Shown here: positions 1 to 12,255 of the stretch, piece by piece
How positions within the stretch are numbered: position 1 is the first letter of the stretch
Layout: the number at the start of each line of letters is the position of its first letter
NCBI GenBank assembly: GCA_023525975.1
Contig: CM042034.1
Location: 875,501-939,500, forward strand
Direction of reading: 5' to 3'
Source: Smallanthus sonchifolius
Taxonomy: Eukaryota; Streptophyta; Magnoliopsida; Asterales; Asteraceae
Length of the DNA: 64,000 nt
Program-made: the position numbers and the translations under genes
Notes under the pieces: model-generated
What the model was told of the DNA's origin: nothing
What the model saw: the letters and a program-made list of their open reading frames with translations, nothing else
The model's database searches: none

Positions 1-3000
1 TTCATTGATTTTACCATCTTGGCCAACGGACGAAGATTTAGATTCTTGGGCTTCCGCTGACTCGGCCAAATCGGGTCCATAGTCAAGAGACTGGGCATTT
101 GATTGAAAGTTAACATCTGGTGAAGCATCTTGCAATCCATTTTGATCTGTTTTTTTGGTAACAAAAACAGTTTCATCTTGTAGATTGGAATGGTCATAAG
201 ATGCAGGAGGAGTGGAATCTGATTCCAGATAAATAACCGATTCCTCACTTGATTCCTTCTTTTCAGAAGATTCAATCGATTCAATATCATTTCCGTTCCC
301 ATTGTTATGAAGGCTATCAAGAAACTGTATGTTTGGGTGATCAGAATATGCAGAAGGAATGGAATCTGATTCCAGAGAAATGACTGGTTCATTACTCGGT
401 TCCTTCTTTTCACGGGATTCATATGATGATTCCTTAACCGAGGTATAGCCATCATTTTCAATTACATTTTCATGAATGTTATCAAAAATTTGTATGTTTG
501 GGTGATCACTATATGCAGAAGGAATGGAATCTGATCCCAGAGAGAAAACCGACTCCTCACTCAATTCCTTCTTTTCACCCTCGTGGTTATTGACATCATT
601 TTCATCCCCGTTTTCATGAATGCTATCAAGAAATTGTATGTTCGGATCATCATTATATGCAGAAAGAATGGAATCCGATTCCAGAGAATTAACTAATTCC
701 ACACTAGATTCCTTCATTTCATTTACCTGGTTATCAACATCATTCTCATTCCTGTCACAAATGTTATCAAGAATTTGAATGTTTGATTGATCATTAGATG
801 CAGAAGGAATGGAATTTAGATCTGGGGAAATAACCGACTCCTCACTCAATTCCTTCTTTTCATCAGATTCTATCAATTCTGAAGATGGTTTATTGATATC
901 ATTTTCATTCCCGTTGCTATGAATGCTATCGAGAAATTGTATGTGTGAGTGATCATAATATGCAGAAGGAATGGAATCCAACTCTGGAGAAATAACTGAT
1001 TCCTCAATAGATTCCTTTTCAACAGATTCATCAGAATTGTGAACAATACTCGAACCATTTATAACCCGCCCGTTTTCACCTGGTTCCTCAGTAGTAGAAA
1101 GATCCTTAAGTTCATTACTTTCAAACTCATCAGGGACAAGGACAGGAACAGGAAACGAATCTTTAGGTTCTGAACCAAATGATTCAGGTTCTCTCTCATT
1201 TACTTCTTTTTCGTCCTTGAGAATAAAATGATTATTATCTTCATTCTTACCATCGTCAGGATCACAAACAGCAACACTTTCATTTTGACTTTCTGAGTCA
1301 ACTGATACAGTTTCTTCATCTTTTAGTTCGGTTTCATCTTCATTAGAATACGAAACCCTAGCTTCTGCTGGATCAGATTTACTCTCAATAACATCATCTT
1401 CACAAATGTCAAGTTGGTCCAAAGAGGGACCAAAAGATTGCTCTTCCACATGTGAATTCACAACTGTGGAATTGGACATATTATTCTCATCAATACTAGA
1501 AGCTACAACGTCTTCCGGGTCGATCTCAATTTCTCCTTTTTTTGTTGGGATATTAACATCTACAAAATTGTTTGAAGACATTTCACTCAAATCTGATTCT
1601 TTGGAAATATTTCCTTTTAAGATTGTTTCTTGATCCCCAAGTAAATCTGCATTATCACCCACCTCAATGCAATTATCAGTGACTTGGGTGGGTAAAACCC
1701 GCGGGCGAAATGGGATTTCTGTACTTGCAAAGGCATGAGGAGGATTAATGGGACGTGGAGACATATTATTGGATGAAGTGGTTGTAGAATCAGAATCAGA
1801 ATATGAAAAGGTTGTAATTTTGTTCTTAATTGGGCTACTTGCATCATCTGATGCAGATTGAGGATCTGAAAATTGTGATTTTTGAAGCTTTTCAAGATTT
1901 GAATCTGAAAAAGTTTCTTCCTTTATGATGGGATCAGTGTTGGCAGCCTTAAATTCGACATCTGTTTCAACTTCTGATTCCATGGTGGCAAGGGCATCCA
2001 TATAATTGTCCGTCTCACTTGCCACGTCATCAGATTGGTAAATATCATCAATACCATCTTCTTTGTTTTCCTCAACAACAGATATGTGTTTTTCCTCAAT
2101 GTCATCTAATGGTGAATTCACCATTTTAATCTCAAGTGTTTCGAGCTCTGGTTCTTCAGAACCATTGGTAGGCAAATGTAAGGGTGAATTTACCATTTTA
2201 ACCTCATGGACAAGTTTATCCTCTGGTGGGGAATTTAATAATTTCTCCATGTATCCTTTACCAGTTTCTGTGTCGAATGGAAATTTAATTTCCCGTTTCT
2301 TTATTTTCACGCGGCGTGCAGGTTCACTTGCACCGTTTTGCACACGCTCCTCAAGGAGTAATTGATGGAGTCTGCATTATTGCAGAGAACATAATTTTTG
2401 TAATTCATTATCTTAAACACGTATATTAAAGTTTCAAATTTTTGACATATTGTGTCAAGCCAGACCCAATCATACCCATTTAACCAAATCTGTCTTGCCC
2501 AGATACCCAACCTGCTCATTATGGGCGAAATTTGAAAAAAAAAGTTATATATATTAAGTAAAGAAAATAGCTGCTGAACAAGGAACTTACTTGACATGTG
2601 ATGTCTGGAAAACTTCAGGAGTATCCCCATTTTTCCATCGTGATGCCTTCTTCTATCAAGTATGATAAATTTAGAAAAACAAATAATAATGGCAGTTAGT
2701 TCTGTTAAAAGGTAGATTAAAACATTTACATTATAGAAAGTTCAACCTAGGATCACCTATTAACAAATTATAATTATTACAAGATAGTAGTAGCATTGAT
2801 TTCACAAGAACCCTCTATTACGTACAGTCAGTATTTTGGCACATACGTACTAAAAAATCACATAAGTAGAAATAACATATTTGTATTAATTAACTTCAAC
2901 AGACTAACCTTTGTCTTACGGATCTTTTTGTCCCTTTGAGCTTCTGCATTCATCATTTCATATGATGAAACTTCAACTTTATAAAATGACGGATCAGTGT

Positions 3001-5230
3001 AACGTTTTAAGCATGCCCCAGCACCAGCAACATCAAACCTTTTAAAAGCCACACAAGTTGTTAATAGTGTAACATCAAAGTCAATTTTGTATCTCAAAAG
3101 GTGCATGTATGAGATGGAGTATATTTAAATAATTATATAATTTCATACTTGTCTAGCAGAAATAACCGAGGAGGGCCACGACATTCTTCATAAGAATCCA
3201 TGACAAACCGAGGCAAATCTCCCTTGGTGATAAGATTCTGCTCTGTTTGCAGATTCAGATGCCAACTAATACCTGAGACATCAATAGATATTACATGAGA
3301 ATATTAAAGAGCTATATAGATTTAATTCTATGATTGCATCACTAGGAATTGATGGAACTAAAGGTCTTATTTGATGATAAAGGATTTAGGTTAGTTTAGC
3401 CTAATACATATAGCTTCTTGGAAACGATTGATTAGTCTTTTAGCCATTCTCTTGCTAGATCCAATTAGGATTGTCATGATTTGTATAAAATGACATAATC
3501 CCCAAGGCACAATTATAAAATGAAAATCCAATTAGAGTAGCTTTTGTAGAGGTAGGATTGACCAGAAACATTTTTCGTCATGTACTTTTTGACTTCCTTA
3601 TAAATGACTATATTGTTAAGTATGATAACAACACTAATTATTACAATGTTAATCCGATTTTTCGCATAAAGCAATTTAGGATGTTGTTTGCAATTAAAGT
3701 ACACTTTGTGCGACTTTTGACCCGTCTGAGCCACTCAACCAATTGGACCCTTTCCTTGTTAACTAATTTTTTGACTCTGGCTCATTTAACCTTTTAGAGA
3801 TCAAACAAAATCCAAATTAACCCATTCATAAGTATATGGGTTGAAATTCAACAGAAATTATCAAAATTCAAGCAACACCTAGATAGGTAAATTGTTGAAC
3901 CACAGATATGTTCGATATTTCATTTGGTTTTTAATGTGTGTATGAGTATGTCTAATTATAGATCCTAAATTCTTAATATCACAATCACAAGAACCAGCAT
4001 GAGAAAAGTAAACAAAAATAAGACAGAACCTGCAAAAAGAAATAAGATCTAACAAAATTTAGGAACAAAATTCTAACCTGAACTGGAGAAGAAAGCTGAA
4101 TGGCCTGTTTGGGAAAGAAATGCCCTTTCAATTAAAGGAAGATCTGACTCAACCTGTTGAACACGTGTCAGTAACCCATGGCCCCTAGCAGCAGTCGCCA
4201 TCACTTCTTCATGCAAACCATGGAAAATCTCTGCCGCAAACCTTCATAATTGGATTTAATCTTTTGTTAAAGTAATATCATATGGCATGCATCACAAGAT
4301 GAAGTTCTATCCTGAGAACCATAATGTAAAGAAAATGGTGCTTCTAGTGTCTATAAAAATATATCTTCTGGTATAACATCCATACTCTTCAACTTTTTTT
4401 CTTTATGCACAAATTTTATTAGAACTATATTTTTTTTCTTTAGGCAAATCCAGTACCATAGATAAATATGGAAGCCAGCAGTTCAACTACACATACATTT
4501 CCAACAACCTCTAACGATTCATAAATATAGCAAATTAGCTAGTTAGGATACATGAAGTTGAGCAATGAAAGCTACAGATTACCATCCTAAGTAGAATCGA
4601 ATCAAAAGTTTGTTGAACTTCATTATATTTGATGAGTTAACCCTACCAAACCTTAACAACCCATATTTTATAAATTCAGTCAATAAGTATGGAATCATTC
4701 TATTATAACCTAAAAACAAGACATTCTGAATGCATTAAAATAATCAAACAACATCCAAGCACAACAATTTTAATTTACTTTTCTAAATTCTAAATTCCCT
4801 AAAATCCCAATTCCAAGGCATGAACCATAAATCCCATAAAATTCTGCCCTAACATAAATGCAATTCGAGAATTAAATCAATACAGAAACTTAAAATTCAA
4901 AATCAATTCATTACAAATCCATTTGAAATTTTGCACTAATTCAACCTAATAAATGAGATCGGGCATAAACGCGTTCAATTTCGATTCCATAACTACAAAT
5001 TATTTCTCCTAAACAGATTATACATACATATGTATATAATGAAATGAAATAAGAAACAATAACAGAAGTACTGACTCAGCTAGGTCACCGAGCTGACGAA
5101 GAACGCCGACGAGACCGGCCATGGCAACACCTTCAAGCAAAGCCTCGGGGTCATCTTTGTCGGCTGATTTGTAAAGCTCCGGATCAGCCAAGCTGAACTC
5201 ATTTCTTATCTGGTATCTACTGAATGGCAT
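1..5230 (-). CDS. SCAR/WAVE family protein, N-terminal 1002 codons (partial at left edge)
   Basis: Plant SCAR proteins form the WAVE regulatory complex that activates ARP2/3 for cortical actin nucleation and cell shape. Exons read on the minus strand are 5230-5076, 4241-4078, 3272-3149, 3038-2909, 2652-2591 and 2371-1; all junctions are GT-AG and phases agree. The start MPFSRYQIRNEF, then DPEALLEGVAMAGLVGVLRQ, FHGLHEEVMATAARGHG, ISWHLNLQTEQNL, SYEECRGPPRLFLLDKFD and GACLKRYTDPSF, is the family's conserved N-terminal SCAR homology domain (about residues 1-190). A basic stretch RRVKIKKREIK follows near residue 230. The rest of exon 6 is acidic, Ser/Glu-rich and low-complexity, as in the long SCAR2-type middle region. 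The frame is open through base 1, so the C-terminal WH2, basic and acidic ARP2/3-binding part is outside the window. Product identity is secure; the exact paralogue is not. Confidence 0.95.
195..1015 (-). repeat. In-frame tandem repeat array inside the SCAR gene (about six units)
   Basis: The block 'atgcagaaggaatggaatc' recurs near 201, 348, 513, 657, 798 and 960, at spacings of roughly 141-165 bp, all close to multiples of three. Each protein unit carries a version of ESVISPELDSIPSAYYDH followed by NIQFLDSIHENG. Units differ by point changes and small in-frame length changes, so the array is old. It lies in the variable acidic middle of the protein. Confidence 0.85.
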
Positions 5231-6486
5231 TTCTTCTAGTTTTCAAATCAGCTCAATTGAATCCAATCAATAATCATATCGAATTCGCGTTTGCTCGTCA
5301 CTGTCTCGCCCTAATTTCACACAGATATTGGATTGAAAATCGGGAGGAGAATTTGTAGAGAGAGAGAGCGGTGAGAGGGAGATTAGTGGGGGTGTTGAAA
5401 TCAATGTGAACGAAGAAGACAGAGAAATGAAGACGACTCGGTGGTGAGTTGTAAGTTTAACTTACGCCCTTCTACTTTTATTTGGTTGCAAGTTAACCCC
5501 CTGTAAGATTGGTTTTGGTATATTTTCATTAAAAAAAAAATGTGTAAATCCTTCTAGTTATTATCTAATTATTGATTTAATCATCGAATCATTTTAAAAA
5601 CATACCAAATACAACTAATTTCAAAATTCGTTATTAGAAAACCCACGAGCTAGTGTGAAAGCATAATTCGAACTACAAACTTTTGTTATGAGATATTCCC
5701 CCCTTGAATGTTATAAAACATTAAGGATATTAAATTACAAAAGCTTTAATTGTCAAAATATAAAACAATAATCTTTTACTTATTTACGAGTTTCGTTTAT
5801 TTTATATATTTTCGTCACAATTATTCTTTCTTTAAATGAAGATGCCACTTAATAATATGTGTTACAATTTATTTGATTACCTGTAATTTACATATTGAAT
5901 CATTGCTAGTTTATAAATTGTGTGAAAATATAATGTTATTTCCGATGTTAGAAACAAGCTCATGAAGCATATTTGTAACATAATAAAACAGAATAATCAA
6001 ACAAAAAAATAGTTTTAATGTGAAAATCAAGCCATATCCTCCTTTGTTGCAACTTGCAAGGACCAAAAAGTTACGATTTTCCTTTGTATCTAAAAGGTAC
6101 TTTTAAAGTGCGTATTGTTCAATTGTTCCCATCAACTTTTTGTGCTATCTTCCAAAAGTAATACAAGTTTTAAAGTCAAAGAGTAATTAAATACAAGTAT
6201 AGGGGGTAAAGTGAATCAAGCCTCAAATTAATTAGTTAATAATAATAATAATAATAGTTACTTCAACCGAATATGAGGCTTAAAATACGCTAGAAATGTT
6301 ACGAAAGCTAGTGGAATGGAATAAAATGGTCGGGGTGCGCACAAAAGGCATATTGGGGAGTATTTACCGATAAAAAGAATGTAATAACATCATAGGAAAC
6401 TTAAAACTAGAGGGAATCGCACCATGTGGGTATTAACTATCAAGTAATGTAGAGGTGTCATAAGTTGGTTTTACCGTTTAAATGAA
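5231..6486. other. SCAR upstream region, then gene-free AT-rich DNA
   Basis: The first 200 bp beyond the SCAR start include a purine run (gagagagag near 5360; CT-rich on the coding strand), typical of a plant 5' leader. From about 5460 the sequence is AT-rich with a short (ATA)n run near 6238. I see no gene or clear mobile element. Confidence 0.6.
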
Positions 6487-6606
6487 CCGTCCCTAAGGAG
6501 ATTTTATGGAGGTAAAGTGATAGTATTATCAAAACAAATGGTTGTGGGTTCATGTGTGGTGATTTTAGAAATAGAGATTATGTGTGTTTGCCAGTAAAAA
6601 AATTAC
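6487..6606 (+). mobile_element. Truncated tRNA-related SINE-like copy
   Basis: This stretch matches the element at 47346-47496: 'aaggaga', 'ggtaaagtg', 'atggttgtgggttca', 'tgtgtggtgatttta' and 'atgtgtgt' occur in the same order. It lacks about 15 bp at the box-B-like site (ggttcaagtcc in the longer copy). No target duplication is visible. It is a decayed copy; SINE status rests mainly on the other copy. Confidence 0.45.
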
Positions 6607-6794
6607 CAAGCCATAATTGAAGCGCTTATAGAAAATTGTCAATGATCGATTTCGATTGATCGGTTAAAGTTATGGGTGGGTTTAGATTAAAAAAAAGTCA
6701 GTGAGAACATGTCACGGCATGTGTTGATTGGGTTTGCAAATTTAGCGGAGTTTATAATGTTTGTAATTTCACATACCTTTTTTTTAATGCGAAC

Positions 6795-7130
6795 ATTGAA
6801 TGTTGTGACGTCACCCCCCCCCCTCCCCCGTCACATGGGAGAGCCTCGTACAACTCCGGCCAATATGTTGTCTTAAGCGGGCCCACTTGGCGTCAGAGTT
6901 GAAGAGCTTTCAAGTAAAACCCCACCCAACACGGCCCTTCCGGACTTGAGGGAGAGCCGAGGCTCGAACCCTGGATCGTCGTGAATAAAACCTAGGTGCA
7001 TCAGCCTAAGAGCTAGGCCTTATTTGCACGCCGTAAAAACTAATGGGGAGGGCAGGATTCGAACCTGGGTCACAAGGAACACAAAGTCTCTTCCTTACTA
7101 CTCCACCACCAGCTTATTGGGCACATCTTC
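6795..7130 (-). mobile_element. Two tRNA-derived SINE-like heads in minus orientation
   Basis: On the minus strand there are two pol III box-B-like motifs: AGGTTCGAATCCT near 7055 with an upstream A-box-like GGTGGAGTAGTAAGG near 7105, and AGGGTTCGAGCCT near 6970 with an A-box-like TAGCTCTTAGGCTGATGC near 7010. Both sit in GC-richer DNA than their surroundings. A homopolymer C run lies near 6815. The ends and target duplications are unclear, so this may be one composite or two adjacent elements. Confidence 0.45.
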
Positions 7131-8010
7131 GGTTGTCACTATAAAAAATCGTTATACCTTTTATGAGGCCCCCACCATTGACAATGAGAGGTAACAATAC
7201 CACGCATATGTTGATACTAATTTCAAATAACACCACAAGGCTGCGACGGGTAGATAAGATTAAACAAGTCGATTTAAGTCCTACCTTTTAACAAAAAAAA
7301 AATTCCGTGATTAGGATTAATGAGCTTAGGTTAGTTTATATAAACCGATTTATGGTTTAACATTGTAATCAACTTTTGAGTTAAATTTTTTGGTTATAAT
7401 AAAATCACTTGGGAGTCAGCCAAAGATGTGTGTATACCGATTCTAGACTTGAGTACACCAGGTGATGTAGGTAATTCATTCATTTTCTCAATATTCCCTC
7501 TCTTACATATTTGTTTTCTCTCATTACATTGATAGTATTCGTACGTCGAAGGATGGACACAAGAACAAATTCCTTCCTATGACGAGGCTAACAACGTTAT
7601 GTTTTGCATATCGATCGAGCAATTCAGGCCATAAGTGTTCAGAGTTCTTTCTGAGAGGAGTATTTACTCAGATCTCATCAAAAGCGTGAATTTGCTTCTT
7701 CATACAAAATAAGAGAATTGTAGATACAAATCGGCATTGACAATATATAATAAAGTAAAACATGGTTTATAAGGCCGATGAGTGTGGATTTGGGGTGAGG
7801 AAACAAGTTGGTTGAGGTGGCCACCAGGTACATATGAGAACACCGCCTCAACTCGTGGTACCGCAAAATCATCAAACGAGCGGGACAAGTGGGATCTCCA
7901 TGTCGCTGGGTGAGGAAGACAACGAAGGAAAAAAGAGAAGCATGGTGATGAAACGGGATTGTCGTGACGTGGCTTTGGTACCGGACCCCCGCCCCCGGTA
8001 TGACATCCAC
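7131..8010. other. Gene-free interval
   Basis: No exon chain or recognised protein motif. The block 7790-8000 is less AT-rich and ends in a C-rich run, but both strands read only as short unrelated open frames. Probably an old repeat fragment. Confidence 0.5.
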
Positions 8011-8191
8011 TAGGGATGATACCAGTACGGTACATGTACCAAACTGGTATCAAATTTATGAAAACTCGTTACAAAATGTTCATCTCTAGATGTATCGGTA
8101 CCGTACCGGTACCCAATTTTATAGAAAAGTGGGTATCGGTATCGAATCTATCGGTACGGTACCTGTACTCGATACCAAATGCTCATCCCTA
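8011..8191. mobile_element. Foldback MITE-like element with TAGGGATGA ends
   Basis: The element begins tagggatgataccag and ends gataccaaatgctcatcccta, so its ends are inverted. The interior repeats the palindromic motif GGTACCGTACCGGTAC and relatives. A related foldback lies at 61080-61300. A target duplication is not convincing here. Confidence 0.6.
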
Positions 8192-9177
8192 ACCCTCACC
8201 ACCTTAAAGTTAGTGATATACGAGGGCATATATATTATTAGTTTTAACCATGTCATAGGTTCGGCTCGGATGATATATGGAGGTGATCCTTGACTTGATT
8301 GTCAGGAAACTCATACCAAAGTAACTAAACCCTCTCACTAGCACCGAAACTGATTGTATAGCAAAGCAATACTAATATTTTGAATAACACTTTAGAAATA
8401 GATATTGATTAATTAAAAACTACATGTGTTTTTTTTTTCCAACTCTCCATTAGTATTTGACTGGCAACCATCAAAATATTTGTACCGAAATGGTGATGTT
8501 GGTACGTGTGTGATATGGTAAACGTGTTCAAAATGTTTAAAAACTGAAATTATCAAAAAAATTGATAGATTTAGACTTGAGTTTTTAGATGGTCTAAATC
8601 GGTTTTTGGAACAGATCTGGATCGGATTTCGGGTGATGAGAATCACAACAGAGAAACTTTACGAGTGATGAAACTCACAACAAAAACTCTAATGAGGTCA
8701 TAAATGGGTATCACCAATCCTTGAGGAAAAATACACGAACCCAACAATTAACAGTGACTTAGGTCAATGAAGATAAGACTCGAGTTCGAGATAAATTTTA
8801 CGACCAAAGATAAGACTGAACCTATCGATATACGCCCCTATCTCGACTTATTTTCATCTTTAGATTCATACGAAAAGAACATAGTTGGTAGGATGATGTC
8901 AAAATAAAAGTAATTTTTGAAGCCTCATTTTCTACATGTTATTATTTGATTTAGTTCTTAATACTATGTTAATGTAATAACAACAATCACAAATTCACAA
9001 TGACTCCAAATGTTTTATTCAATCAATTTCCATGTCTTTTGTTTTTCCTTTTCGATCTTAGCAAAACTTTTATCAAACAACCCGCCACTACTTTAATTAT
9101 ACCCTAAAGTAGTTTCATTATGTCATTATACCTTATTAGTTTTAAAAAAAAATGAGTCTATGAGTTTACTTTGCTTA
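8192..9177. other. Gene-free AT-rich interval
   Basis: Nothing recognisable on either strand: no exon chain, no tRNA, no clear element ends. Confidence 0.5.
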
Positions 9178-9438
9178 AGAGAGCTAGGTACCGTTGGCCA
9201 TTTGGTGCAATGGTAGCCCCAAGTCTTCCCATAGTGGAGGTCTTGGGTTCGAATCCTGGCAACAGCAAAAAAAGGGTCTGTGGCCAGGTCAGGGGGTTTA
9301 CCCAGTTGGGGGGGTTCCTCCTGTGGTGGGCTGCCCTGGATGTTCTAGGTGTTGCCTCGGGGAAACCCAATTATCGTAGAATATCTAGGTGTTGCCGTTC
9401 AAAAAAAAAAAAAAAAAAAGAAAGAGAGAGCCGGGTAC
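9178..9438 (+). mobile_element. Full-length tRNA-derived SINE with target-site duplication
   Basis: The tRNA-like head at about 9192-9270 has a box-A-like tggtgcaatggtagcc and a box B gggttcgaatcctgg. A non-tRNA body follows (gtctgtggccaggtcag, tggatgttctaggtgttgcc), then gttca and an A-run at 9401-9423. Flanking copies AGAGAGCTAGGTAC (9178-9191) and AGAGAGCCGGGTAC (9425-9438) differ at two of 14 bases and mark the insertion. The same body recurs at 28155-28377. It is non-autonomous and would need a LINE reverse transcriptase. Confidence 0.85.
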
Positions 9439-10671
9439 TTAGGTCTAAGATTTAAATGTAATGATCTCGCCGCTTTAAAATAAATAGGTAAATTGTATTT
9501 TAATAAATTAATTTTAAGTTAACCAATAAAACTCATAGCTCAAAATGATATTTAAGAGTGAAATGGGGAAACGTACTTCCTTATAAGCGAAATCAAATGT
9601 AAATTGAATGTAAACCTATGATAATTATACAGGTAGGATTGTTCTTACCAACAAAAGTGAAAGCTACTAGTGTCATTGGTCGAATTGTCTGTATAAATTA
9701 TTATCGACCGATGAGTCTTAGTCTTTTTTACTAAAATCCAATTTGCCAACTGAATATGAATTTTTTTTTTATATAAAATGTTAATTTCTTTTTTCCTTAA
9801 TAACGATTATAAAATAATATTTTTGGTTTACAAGATTTTATTCCAAATTGTAAAAGAGTTAACTAATTAAACCGTCAATCAAATTAAATGATGTATCTGT
9901 TAGTAGCATTGTAATGTTGTTAAAATCTTAAAATATCAAAGTATAGTTCACTATATCTTTAAAAATATTGAATTAAAATGATGATGTAACAAGTGTACGT
10001 TAATGATGATCTAAACTTTGCTTTGAAGATTGGTTTGATTTGTTGGATAGCTTTCAAACATAATTGCAACTCCACAAATATGGTATTAGTTAGAGGAAAC
10101 ATATTCAATTAAAATCATATATATATTCTAAGTTTTTTTAATAGCATATATTTTAAGCAATAATGGAAACATAATTTATTTTTGGATTAGATATACGGAA
10201 CTTGATACATTTTCTCCTTTGCAATTAAAAGCATTCAAATTTTTTTTATCAAACACAATAAATTAAAACCATTTTTATTAGTTTTAAAAATTAATACAAA
10301 CTACCTATTTTTTTTAAATGATTTAAACTGTCAAAATGCAGTTGATGGGCCTAATCTTTCTTTCGGCCTTTCCGGGTAAGAGAAACTAAAAATCATACCA
10401 TTTTGTTGGCAAAACGAATGGAAGCGTTGTTGGAATATTCGGTTCCATTGTCGCATTAGAAACATTTATTTTTTCATTGAAATTATGTTGTAGTTAGGAA
10501 TTGAATTGAGTGAAATTGGAAAACAGTTTTGATTTTATGTCCATAAGAAATTAGTATAATCATCCAAAAACAGTATATAATAACGGTGACCCCCTGACTA
10601 ACAACGTCCACAAGTCACTATAAATTATATCAAATGACAAATAAGTACTGGAAATAGAATTGACAAAAGGA
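9439..10671. other. Gene-free AT-rich interval
   Basis: Long T and A runs, no exon chain and no recognisable element ends. Confidence 0.5.
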
Positions 10672-10929
10672 ATGTATAAAGGGAGTGGCTATTTGTACAT
10701 CTCTTGATTTTATTTGGACATCCTGGTGCTTTATACGGGCCGTATATGGTCCATTAATTACCAGCCAATCATTGGTTAGTGCATCGTACATCGTACCTAT
10801 ACGGCCCGTATAGAGCTATACGGGGTCATATAAGGTGTGCATTTAATGCTGATAAAACCCTATACGGCCCGTATAGGGGTTGTCTAACTACTTTTCGAGG
10901 TTGTCCAAATAACATCACCCATGTATAAA
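10672..10929. mobile_element. Mutator-like MITE with palindromic TATACGGGCCGTATA motifs
   Basis: A perfect 9-bp duplication ATGTATAAA flanks the element (10672-10680 and 10921-10929). The 240-bp element has loosely inverted ends: gggagtggctatttgtacat against, on the complement, gggtgatgttatttggacaa. Inside, the palindrome TATACGGGCCGTATA and three variants of its half occur. Nine-base duplications are typical of Mutator-like elements; there is no coding capacity. Confidence 0.8.
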
Positions 10930-11149
10930 TTAGGATTGCTTTTAGCAACAAAATTTAAAATTAGGATTATCACTGATCAAAGTGTAACCATGATGGATCA
11001 TACATCATAGTTAGGATTATACAAATCTAGTTCTTCTTAAAAATTATTTTTAAATGTATTCATTTATGTATATCTAAATTCAATTATTAAATAAATGTTT
11101 AAAATAAAATACAAAAACAGCGTACTTAAATATTATTAAAAAAACTAGT

Positions 11150-11240
11150 AATTTTACCTGTCGCGCATTGCTAACTCGAATTCCTGTGCTCCGCAACGGG
11201 AAACGGACATTAAACGGTTGAGGCGGTTACAAAAGAAAAA
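11150..11240 (+). repeat. Dispersed repeat end, inverted copy at 17711-17825
   Basis: It starts actagtaattttacc and includes taactcgaattc, gaaacggac.ttaaacg and ggttacaaaagaaa. The complement of 17711-17825 has the same order of motifs. It looks like the terminus of a dispersed family whose class I cannot name. Confidence 0.55.
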
Positions 11241-11247
11241 TAGCTAG

Positions 11248-11640
11248 TGTAGGCATACTCTCCTAATTGGATCAAGACCCAAGGATTTAGCCTAAGTCTA
11301 GCAGGCCCATAGGGAAGGCCCATTAGGGTTAGGTATTATCCCCTCTATAAATAGAAGGGTCACCTCCAAAATGAGGATGTTACTCTCTCTCTAGCTCACA
11401 CTCTCTCTATACACACACTTATGAGGCTCCAACTTGACTTGAGCGTCAGAGTGTCGTCGGAGCCTAAGGTTCCTTGAGGCTCTAACGTAGTTTTCACATG
11501 TGGTTGCAACCAACCCAACGACCGGAGAGGAACGAACCAAACCTGTGGAAGAACCGAGATGAGTCTATCCTTCTCTAAACTGTTGGAACATACACTCGAA
11601 GCCGCGCCTCCGATTTATGTTTCTCCAGTTAGGTACATAA
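11248..11640 (+). mobile_element. Possible solo LTR or LTR fragment with TATA box
   Basis: The block begins tgtaggcatac, has a strong TATA-like ctctataaatag at about 11343-11354, then CT-rich leader-like DNA and ends near ttaggtaca. TG..CA ends and an internal TATA suit an LTR. No matching second LTR, primer site or target duplication is visible, so it could instead be a stranded promoter. Confidence 0.35.
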
Positions 11641-12148
11641 AAAAAACATATGAGGTTATGACGACTCGTTTAACCCAATAAAAAATTCAAATAAAACAAA
11701 AGAAAAAAAACTAAATAACTATTTTTTTGGCCTTGACATTAACGTAGTTAAGCACATAAAATTTATCTTTTATCAATTTTATAAGGTTTTGATTAATATT
11801 ATTAACACTGTTTATATAATTTATCTTTTGACATTTTTTATTTATAAGTTTGTTGACGAAACCGGTTTTGATTAATATTTGATGAGTTACTGACCTGTAG
11901 GATAATTGTGTCTGTTTGTTTTTTTAGGGACCAATTATGATGGAGAAAGTCTCTAATAAGAGAAATTGACACACTCTATGAAGACATGAACGGAAAGGCC
12001 ATGAGAGCTGGGGCCAATATGGACAAGTAAAACGACGCTAAAGAAGCTTGATTATGATCGAAGAATGGACAGGTGGAATGGATGTCATGCTAGAGCGTGT
12101 AGGTTAATCTTGGAAAAAGGGTCAGGCCGTGGAACGTGTAAGATTGCA
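11641..12148. other. Gene-free interval
   Basis: AT-rich to about 11920, then a mixed block ending at the edge of the inverted duplication. No gene recognised. Confidence 0.45.
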
Positions 12149-12255
12149 CCGGTTGAATGGTTTTGCTAACCATTTACGTGTAGTCAAATCAATTTCATGA
12201 TATTAAATATTGAAATAGCTTCTTAGAATCTGTTTAACCAATTTCATCATGACAA

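Noticed and set aside
195..1015. CRISPR-like or satellite repeat array.
   Set aside because: Units are in frame inside a clear SCAR coding exon with irregular spacing in a eukaryotic genome.
9192..9270. A functional tRNA gene.
   Set aside because: Box motifs are present but stems do not close; body, A-tail and target duplications show it is a SINE.
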